From positions 1 through 51,014 of the forward strand of contig JAFZWM010000027.1 in the NCBI GenBank assembly GCA_017617315.1: DNA of 51,014 bases. The letters run 5' to 3'. Of this stretch, positions 44,638 through 51,014 are shown piece by piece. Below the pieces are notes generated by a model, which saw only the letters and a list, made by a program, of their open reading frames with translations, had not been told where the DNA came from and did no database searches. Position 1 is the stretch's first letter. Each line of letters starts with the position of its first letter. The translations under genes were made by a program, and so were the position numbers. Source of the DNA: Bacteroidaceae bacterium (GTDB lineage Bacteria > Bacteroidota > Bacteroidia > Bacteroidales > Bacteroidaceae).

Positions 44638-44834
44638 GCCGCCCGAACGTAGTTCGCTTGCAACCAAAAGGACGCCACGGTTCTGCCGAATTTGCCGCTC
44701 GACCTATGGTCGCTTGCTACCGAAGGGACGCAAGAATCCCCACCGCTAAAAAATCCATAACCTTTTGTCGCAGAGCGACAATGCGAGTTGCAAACTCGCG
44801 TTTATTGATGCTGCCGAATTCGGAAATTCGGCAG
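44638..44834. repeat. Array of small stem-loops (intergenic repeat)
   Basis: The gene-free stretch between mltG and the converging propeller-protein gene contains two copies of a degenerate unit 56 bases apart (44638-44675 and 44694-44731), each with a 5-base hairpin and 3-base loop: CGAAC-gta-GTTCG (44644-44656) and CGACC-tat-GGTCG (44700-44712). Three more hairpins follow: TTGTCGC-aga-GCGACAA (44765-44781), GCGAGTT-gca-AACTCGC (44783-44799) and CTGCCGAATT-cgga-AATTCGGCAG (44811-44834). No coding frame is convincing. Confidence 0.75.
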
Positions 44835-44855
44835 AACCAAAGAGGGGGCTTGTTG

Positions 44856-45965
44856 TTACTCTTTTACATCCTCGAAGATGTGAAGGGTATCACAATTATC
44901 ATGAACATAAATTAGCCCATTGTTATAAAAAGGGATTCTTGTTGTATTGCCTCGTAAATATCTACCTTTTCCCGTTTGTTCTGGGGTGAACAATCTATGT
45001 GCAAACACAACTTCTTTTTTATTGTAATTATATACAACAAATCCCGAAGGCATACTATCGACATGATAACGCTCTAGCCAAAAAGTTATATAATTACTTT
45101 GGAAACCTGTGATACCACCAAGGCTATCTTCCTTGCCATTATCATAGTCATAATCAATTGAGTAGGGTGTTCTTTCAAAAACTTCAAGAGTTTTTGCATC
45201 TACGAAATTCAAAAAATCATTGCCTTCTTTATCACTCGTCACAACCAGAATGTGATTGCTTTCAAGATTTAAGTATGCATCACCTATATCACCTATATCG
45301 CAATGTGGCAAATTTGTATCTTCTTCGGAATCAGAAAATGCCTTTACAAGTTCGCCCGTATTTACATCTATGGCAAGGAGAATCTCATGCCAGTCATGCT
45401 TCGATTTTACCCAAAGTTTTCCACCACAGACACCTTCAAGTACAAAGCCAAGGTCTATAGTTACATTAAAGTCTGGCTCGTAGTTATGCTGCCACAAAAT
45501 ACTGCCGTCCCAGTCGTAGCGAATTACGATATTGTCTCTGTTTGAGAAAATCATATCATTGAATACAAATAGTTTTCTCCCTTGAACATATTCTTTGAAT
45601 ATAACCCTACCTGTTTCAATATCCACAATATTATAGCATCCATCATAATTCTCACCTTCAAGCATAAACACATTCAGATAACGAAGATTTGCCTTGGCAG
45701 TAATAGAATTTGTGTGTTTTACTACACTTAGGAGTTCTCCGTCTTTGGTATATAACATAGAATCATTAAGCCCAACTCCATCATCAACTTGAACAACAAC
45801 TTTGTCACTATAACTTTTGACACAAGTAACCCTATCTAATAGGTTTTCCTTATCTCCAATATGAAGAATAGATTTTTTGTCTGCTTCATCTGTTGCGTAT
45901 GCTCCAAATCTGGCATCAAAATTATCATATCCTACGTTCTTAACTACCTTAATTTCTTTCCACAT
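44856..45965 (-). CDS. Cytosolic beta-propeller-like protein, candidate immunity protein
   Basis: This 369-residue protein has no signal peptide or membrane span. It is beta-rich, with recurring segments that resemble PQQ/WD-like propeller blades, such as YNIVDIETGRVIFKE, RYDWDGSILWQHNY, LLAIDVNTGELVKAF and LNFVDAKTLEVFER. I start it at the ATG at 45965, five bases after the stop of the giant protein gene. It shares that gene's low GC content (21 of 60 bases, 35%, at 45241-45300). Position directly behind a gene ending in a nuclease-like domain is what is expected of an immunity protein. That role is inferred; no family name is claimed. Confidence 0.75.
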   Translation of the reverse strand: MWKEIKVVKNVGYDNFDARFGAYATDEADKKSILHIGDKENLLDRVTCVKSYSDKVVVQVDDGVGLNDSMLYTKDGELLSVVKHTNSITAKANLRYLNVFMLEGENYDGCYNIVDIETGRVIFKEYVQGRKLFVFNDMIFSNRDNIVIRYDWDGSILWQHNYEPDFNVTIDLGFVLEGVCGGKLWVKSKHDWHEILLAIDVNTGELVKAFSDSEEDTNLPHCDIGDIGDAYLNLESNHILVVTSDKEGNDFLNFVDAKTLEVFERTPYSIDYDYDNGKEDSLGGITGFQSNYITFWLERYHVDSMPSGFVVYNYNKKEVVFAHRLFTPEQTGKGRYLRGNTTRIPFYNNGLIYVHDNCDTLHIFEDVKE

Positions 45966-45970
45966 AGTCT

Positions 45971-48900
45971 TTAATCTGTTAATTTTATACAATTCTTTAT
46001 TGCGTCGTTAAATTTCTTATTAGCGTTCAACGCCTCCAAACTTAATTGTGTAGGACTTGTAACACCTACAGTTTCCCATAGGTTCTTATTTGCCTCGAAT
46101 GCAGCCTCGGCATCATTTGCTATGGCTTTTTTCAAATTATTAATGGCAGTCTCAACTTTAAAGCCTCTTTTTTGGAAAACATATAACAGTTCGTCAAAAC
46201 TATTTATTACACCCAAATATGTTTTAAACTGCTTAAATACAGGAGTAACTTCTACTATTCCTTTTTGTGTTTTACAGAAAACTTGGCTTGCACTACGATA
46301 ATTCTTAGTCTCTATATAGCGAAGTTTTTTCTTAGCAGTTTCAACACAAACATCAAATCTTTGAAGTTTACCATCGACTATAATGTCTTCAAATTTTATA
46401 TTGCGTATTTCCCATCCTTTAGCCTTACAAAGTTCAATAAAGTTGTCGAGTGCATAGATAGTAGTTGTACCAACCTTAAATTTATCTTCTGTTTGGAACA
46501 TCTCTTCAAGAAAGCACAACAAGCCTTTTCCGTCAATTTTATCTCCATAATCAGAAATAATTTTATGGAAATCTCCCAATATGACCTCGACATCATACAT
46601 AGCTCCCTGTCGAGTAACGTTTTTGTATGCTTTCCTAAAGCTATTTTCAAAGTTTCCATTTTCAATTTTGCGTCTAAATTCTTCAAGTCTTTCATCAACA
46701 TTATTTATATTTTCTTCCCTAAATTTTTCCTCGAAACTCTTGAATGATTTTTTAACAATATCATCTATTTTTTTATTTAATTCTGCAAATTTAGTTGTTT
46801 TTCCTGTCTTTGCAGCATCGCTTACGGTATTTGCTGTGTTTCCTGCACCTTTTGCAGCTGATTCCGCATTTTTAGACGCAGTTGTAGCATTAGCGCCATC
46901 AATTTTTTTATCATTTTTTAAATAGTTATACAATTCATCGAAGAAACCTTCGTTGAATTTCTCGGAATCAACTTTTTTTAATGCTCTTAATGCTTTTTTT
47001 AGTTTATCATAACACCCTCCAAAATCTCTTTTTATATCGGCAAAGCTCTTCAACTTAACTTCGCTTAGCCTAAAGGTTGCACTCTTTGCTATATTTTTTG
47101 CGCCAATCAAGCCACAGATTGCATTATAGGCATCTAATGCAGTCTGAAACTCTTTGGAAACATTACCTGAATTAGCAGCAATATTACCAATTGCGCCCAA
47201 AGCTTCGGTTGCAGCCCATATACGACGCACCCACATCACCTTTGAAGCAACAGCAACAGGGGTTGCTGTCGCCAATGTTATCAAATCGAGAGCGACATAT
47301 GTGCCAACTTCAATATTATGATTTCTCTCTTTGTCGTATATATATTGTAAAGTTATTGCAGGAACTACATACCAATCAATCGTGTCATTATCATTTTCTC
47401 CTAAAGCAGTTTCTATAAGCGGCAATTTGTCCTTCATTGAAACAAATATAGGAGTCATTGGTGACAGATTTTCTGCTACACATTCAGACAGACTTATCTC
47501 ACTAAGATATTCTTCCTTGTACTGCACCGCTTCATTCTCATAAGTTACGACTTTGTACACATTTACAGTTCCAGAATCGCTATTATAAGAAAAATTGTAA
47601 CGATATTTACAAGGTTTATACCCCTGAAACTTTACTTTTGTATTTTGGGTATTATCGAAAAGCAAATCTTTGCCAAGACTAATAACAGGAAGTCCTGTTC
47701 CCATGTTACGCTCCTGCCAGAAACTATCTTGTGCATACAAATGCTTACACATTTTACACAATAACTTTGTGAAATATGTGTAGTTGTCATCTGTCCCATA
47801 AAATCCAACATCATGAATTCCATCTACAAATTTTTTAATCAAAGCGTTGCCATTTTCTTCAAATAATTTGTAGAAATCAGAATACTCCTCTGGTTTCAAA
47901 TTTTCAATAAAAGTAAGAATAACACGCTCGTAGGTTTCTCCAAGTGTATTATGACTCGCAATACCCTTTAATATTTCTTTTTTCTTAGAACATGGCAATT
48001 CCCTATAAATTCTGCCAAGTTGTTCAATATAACCATCTACGGTTAGTTTACCGTGAAGATTATAGTCATTGAAACAATCGGTAATATCGAACAATAATTT
48101 GTTGGAATTTTGCATCAACAAATCACAGAATTTTATACACTCATCATCATTTTTGATTGAGTTAGGCTTTATTACAGACATAAGCCTAATGATGGCAAGT
48201 CTGCTTTTAGTCCCCCAATCTTTAACAATGCGAGTTATCACCCCTGCTTTCTTCTCTGTTCCCGAATCTTCAACAATACGAGTTATCCACCTTGCCTTTT
48301 TCTCAAAGGAAATATCGTTGCTATTCAAAACCTCAATACAGCAAGTATCAATCAACCCAACAAGATCGTCAATGATTGTTTTTTCAGTTACTGCTTGTAG
48401 AGATTGCAGGTCATACTGGGTTTTCTCTGCCGTACATTCACTAAATCGAGAACTATATTTCTCAATGTATGCCTTACAAGAATCCGAAGCATTATACAAT
48501 AAACCCGTATACCATTTCGGTTTTTCGGTTGTTACACGCTTTTCGCTTACATCATACTTTACAATTGCGTATTTGTAGAAACACGGATCGCCAGATAGAT
48601 AATTGAATATCTTTACCTTATTAACAATAGTAGATTTATTTGATTGGTTACTTTTATAATAAGTTATTACAATATCCTTAGCTTCATCTATCTTAGTTTT
48701 GAACTTTTTAGAGACATAACAAGAATCCTTAGGACTCCATTCATAGTAGTTTTGTGCTTCTCCGTTATAATACACATAAAAACCGTAAATACTATTTGAC
48801 TTGTCGCCAAGAGAATAAACAATTTCTCCCGCCCCATTTACGTCTGGATTTGTCGTTACAGAAACTATAACCTTTCCATCAGGTGTTAGTCCGCGACCTA

Positions 48901-51014
48901 CGTTCTTAATTTTTCCTACATTTTCCACTATCCAGTTATCCTCAGCCCCGTCAACGACAGAAGCCACGATTTTTGGAGCGTTGTGGGCAAGGATTTCCCA
49001 CTGGAAGGCATCAAGCTGAGTGCCGTCGGTGTAGTCCATAAGGTTTTTGGTCTTGCAACGAGTCTCGTTGCCGCCGTACTGGCGGTCGAACGTGTGCTGG
49101 AGGGTGAAGGCATGGCCTACCTCGTGCGCAACGGTGCGCGCATCGAGATTCTCGAACACGTAGCCTATCTGGCGGCCGCGACCCCAGTTGCCCTCAACGT
49201 CCGCGCCGCTCGACTTCGAGCCTTTCGGCACATAGACGAGGTATAGAACGTTCTTGTCGTAGCCCGGCATCGACTTAACGATGTCCTCCAGAGCCTTCAT
49301 CTCGGCGCTGCGCTTTACGTTGTCGGTCTCGGCATCGTTGGTGAGGCTCAACTTGCCGTCGCCGTTCAAGTCCCAGCCGGTATTGCCTACAAGGGCATCG
49401 CTCTCGGTTATGTTAATCTCGACTCCGCAAGGGGCAAAGATGTCGCTTATCTCCGCGTTCAGCTTGGAAATGTCGCAGTCGTGCTTCTCAACAGGCAGCA
49501 ACACGATATCGGCCTTCGTGGTCTTGTAGCTTACCACGAAGAGCTTGCCTATGGTCTGGTAAGAGCCCTTGCCGTCCTTTGGCTTTGCTACGGCATACAC
49601 GTTGTAGTAGTCGCCCTCGGTGGCTGCCGCCGTGAGGTTGACAGTCCAGACTGCGTTGTCGCTGTCATACGACGATTCGAGGTCGTGTCCGTCGGCATCG
49701 ACAAAGCGCACGCTGGCAATGTCGATGTCAATCTTCGTCGGATTAAGCCCAGCCTTTATCTTGTCGGTCTTGCCCATAGGCACGAGCTTCCAAGGCGCAA
49801 AAGTACCGTCGCCAAGACTGCTCTTGTCGAGGTAGTCCTTGCCGAGCTTTGACGACCTGTCGTAGTACTTTCCGCGCAGGTCGTCGAAGGCGTAGAAGCC
49901 GCCGTTCGCGAAGGCGATGCGAGCCTTAACCTTGTCGGACAGTTTGTCCTTGCTGAAGCCCGAAACGGCATCGAGCTTGGTCATCCTTATGCCGTGTACG
50001 GTCTTCTGGTTACCTGTCAGAGAGTCGGTCACGACGCTGTCGCACGACTCGAAGCGCCATGTATTGCCGTCCCTGTCGGTAAGAGAGAACGGTATGGACT
50101 GTCCGCCGCCGGCGTTCTTCGGTATCTCGATGGTGTGCGGCGCTCCGCTTAGGTCGTAGACGATTACGCTGTCGCCGTCCTCACTGAGGTCGGAGCGAGG
50201 CATCGGCGGAACGGAGAAGTCCATGACGGTGCTGCGGCCGTCGACTGACATGCGGCTCTCGCGGTTGCTCACGCCGCCGTCGTTGAGTTGGTCGAGGTTG
50301 GCGATGTTGGCGTTGGTGCTGTCGTACACGGTGTTTACTGTGCCTCCTATCTGGTAGCCGTCGGTGTTTATAACGAGGTCGTCGAAGGTTACTTCGAGGC
50401 CCACGAAGAACACCCAGGTGAACGTGAGCCGTCCCTTTCCGCTGTAAACGCCGTCGCCCTTGCTGTTCAGCTCGGTTATGAGCATGGAGTAGTCGCCGCC
50501 CACGGTTACGCGGTCGCCAACCTTAAGGTCGGTCTTCTTCTCCTTGCCAAGTTCCTTGTATTCGGGCTTTACGCCGCAGTTAGCGGCAGAGATGCTGTCG
50601 CGGGTTGGTATCTGTACTGTGCCGATTTGCGAGTACACGGGCTTTCCGGTGGCTGAGCATAGTGCTCCCACGCGGTAGCTGTATGTCGCTCCCGGAGTGA
50701 GGCCGTAGAGCGTTGTCTCGTTGTCTAAGGTAGTCGTGTCGGTCCAGTTGTAGCTTCCGTTTTCCTTCTCGGTGCTATACTGGACCGTGTACCGCATATC
50801 GCCGGCAGAACCGTGCCAGCCAAGGTCAAGCTTGCGGTATCCTGCCTCGGCCCTGTCTATCACAGGGGCGTCGCAGCCGCGCACGAGCCTGAACCAGCCA
50901 GTCTCGGAATATCCGTCGTTGTCGAAGACACCGACCTCGTCGATGCCGTCCATTGCAACTGCCCGTACCCTCCATGCGTATGTGTGTCCCGGAATGAGCT
51001 CGGGATCTATGTTG
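45971..51014 (-). CDS. Giant secreted polymorphic toxin-like protein, 5' end beyond window
   Basis: About 1,680 residues are visible; the reading frame is open at the window edge, so the signal peptide and N-terminus are outside. The front (48,940-51,014) is GC-rich and holds fibronectin type III-like segments (LYGLTPGATYSYRVGAL), a beta-rich region (LKVGDRVTVGGDYSMLITEL), and a zinc metallopeptidase with HEVGHAFTLQH (49088-49126). The rear (45,971 to about 48,940) is AT-rich, with helical and hydrophobic segments (DLITLATATPVAVASK, TEALGAIGNIAANSG) and a C-terminal domain carrying FDVCVE...IETKNY, a D...ExK pattern (Asp codon 46352-46354, Glu 46310-46312, Lys 46304-46306) like PD-(D/E)xK nucleases. 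The whole fits a polymorphic toxin with a nuclease tip. The nuclease call is moderate. Confidence 0.8.
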   Translation of the reverse strand, partial: NIDPELIPGHTYAWRVRAVAMDGIDEVGVFDNDGYSETGWFRLVRGCDAPVIDRAEAGYRKLDLGWHGSAGDMRYTVQYSTEKENGSYNWTDTTTLDNETTLYGLTPGATYSYRVGALCSATGKPVYSQIGTVQIPTRDSISAANCGVKPEYKELGKEKKTDLKVGDRVTVGGDYSMLITELNSKGDGVYSGKGRLTFTWVFFVGLEVTFDDLVINTDGYQIGGTVNTVYDSTNANIANLDQLNDGGVSNRESRMSVDGRSTVMDFSVPPMPRSDLSEDGDSVIVYDLSGAPHTIEIPKNAGGGQSIPFSLTDRDGNTWRFESCDSVVTDSLTGNQKTVHGIRMTKLDAVSGFSKDKLSDKVKARIAFANGGFYAFDDLRGKYYDRSSKLGKDYLDKSSLGDGTFAPWKLVPMGKTDKIKAGLNPTKIDIDIASVRFVDADGHDLESSYDSDNAVWTVNLTAAATEGDYYNVYAVAKPKDGKGSYQTIGKLFVVSYKTTKADIVLLPVEKHDCDISKLNAEISDIFAPCGVEINITESDALVGNTGWDLNGDGKLSLTNDAETDNVKRSAEMKALEDIVKSMPGYDKNVLYLVYVPKGSKSSGADVEGNWGRGRQIGYVFENLDARTVAHEVGHAFTLQHTFDRQYGGNETRCKTKNLMDYTDGTQLDAFQWEILAHNAPKIVASVVDGAEDNWIVENVGKIKNVGRGLTPDGKVIVSVTTNPDVNGAGEIVYSLGDKSNSIYGFYVYYNGEAQNYYEWSPKDSCYVSKKFKTKIDEAKDIVITYYKSNQSNKSTIVNKVKIFNYLSGDPCFYKYAIVKYDVSEKRVTTEKPKWYTGLLYNASDSCKAYIEKYSSRFSECTAEKTQYDLQSLQAVTEKTIIDDLVGLIDTCCIEVLNSNDISFEKKARWITRIVEDSGTEKKAGVITRIVKDWGTKSRLAIIRLMSVIKPNSIKNDDECIKFCDLLMQNSNKLLFDITDCFNDYNLHGKLTVDGYIEQLGRIYRELPCSKKKEILKGIASHNTLGETYERVILTFIENLKPEEYSDFYKLFEENGNALIKKFVDGIHDVGFYGTDDNYTYFTKLLCKMCKHLYAQDSFWQERNMGTGLPVISLGKDLLFDNTQNTKVKFQGYKPCKYRYNFSYNSDSGTVNVYKVVTYENEAVQYKEEYLSEISLSECVAENLSPMTPIFVSMKDKLPLIETALGENDNDTIDWYVVPAITLQYIYDKERNHNIEVGTYVALDLITLATATPVAVASKVMWVRRIWAATEALGAIGNIAANSGNVSKEFQTALDAYNAICGLIGAKNIAKSATFRLSEVKLKSFADIKRDFGGCYDKLKKALRALKKVDSEKFNEGFFDELYNYLKNDKKIDGANATTASKNAESAAKGAGNTANTVSDAAKTGKTTKFAELNKKIDDIVKKSFKSFEEKFREENINNVDERLEEFRRKIENGNFENSFRKAYKNVTRQGAMYDVEVILGDFHKIISDYGDKIDGKGLLCFLEEMFQTEDKFKVGTTTIYALDNFIELCKAKGWEIRNIKFEDIIVDGKLQRFDVCVETAKKKLRYIETKNYRSASQVFCKTQKGIVEVTPVFKQFKTYLGVINSFDELLYVFQKRGFKVETAINNLKKAIANDAEAAFEANKNLWETVGVTSPTQLSLEALNANKKFNDAIKNCIKLTD

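Noticed and set aside
45966-45992. Longer start for the propeller-like protein, overlapping the toxin stop
   Set aside because: It would use a TTG codon; the ATG at 45965 is five bases after the toxin stop and begins a plausible N-terminus.

Overview
The window looks like a chromosomal segment of a Bacteroidales bacterium, most likely a Prevotella relative. The reasons are the Bacteroidetes-type promoters (TTTG, about 19 bases, TAnnTTTG) in front of many genes, the lack of clear Shine-Dalgarno sequences, SusA/SusB-type starch enzymes, a two-gene ThrE exporter, a fused NADP-malic enzyme/phosphotransacetylase, and a secreted protein with a short GKK-type C-terminal tail. The genus is an inference; no search was run.

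Layout. 1-310: the 5' end of a 16S rRNA gene (minus strand) with its leader and promoter. 646-807: rubredoxin. 1219-2965: ADP-ribosylglycohydrolase and a LysR regulator (minus). 3222-4718: a small membrane protein and a split ThrE-type exporter. 4824-9841: an acyltransferase and a tripartite efflux operon (TolC, HlyD, MFS). 10327-13683: a nine-gene redox/metal-type operon led by an ArsR regulator. 13827-16669: flavodiiron protein, tRNA-dihydrouridine synthase and DNA alkylation repair protein. 16836-24252: small membrane and secreted proteins, an AraC regulator beside a divergent DXS-like enzyme, a DUF362 protein, TonB, and a cation diffusion facilitator. 24585-32533: bleomycin-hydrolase-type peptidase, acyl-CoA ligase, a secreted protein, malic enzyme, a small membrane protein and Ogt. 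32533-33548: a methyltransferase and three tRNA genes. 33651-42358: a four-gene starch/maltodextrin operon (minus; malQ, pulA, GH97, SusA-type GH13). 42654-44496: a secreted protein and mltG. 44856-51014: an apparent two-gene toxin-immunity locus (minus) that runs off the window edge.

How the parts work together. Rubredoxin, the flavodiiron protein and the ArsR-led operon (thioredoxin, ferredoxin, NapH-like membrane protein, C_GCAxxG_C_C protein, NifX-like protein) fit an anaerobe that handles oxygen or metal stress. The starch enzymes form a periplasmic debranching and hydrolysis set feeding a cytoplasmic amylomaltase. No SusC/SusD transporter or SusR regulator lies in the window.

The most notable finding is the end of the window. 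A giant secreted protein joins a GC-rich front half (fibronectin type III plus zinc metallopeptidase) to an AT-rich rear half ending in a D...ExK nuclease-like domain. It is followed 5 bases later by an equally AT-rich gene for a cytosolic propeller-like protein. This is the architecture of a polymorphic toxin with its immunity gene. A cluster of small stem-loops lies directly beyond the immunity gene. Other points of interest are three copies of a 22-base motif around the ArsR gene and a family of intergenic repeats that sit mainly between converging genes.
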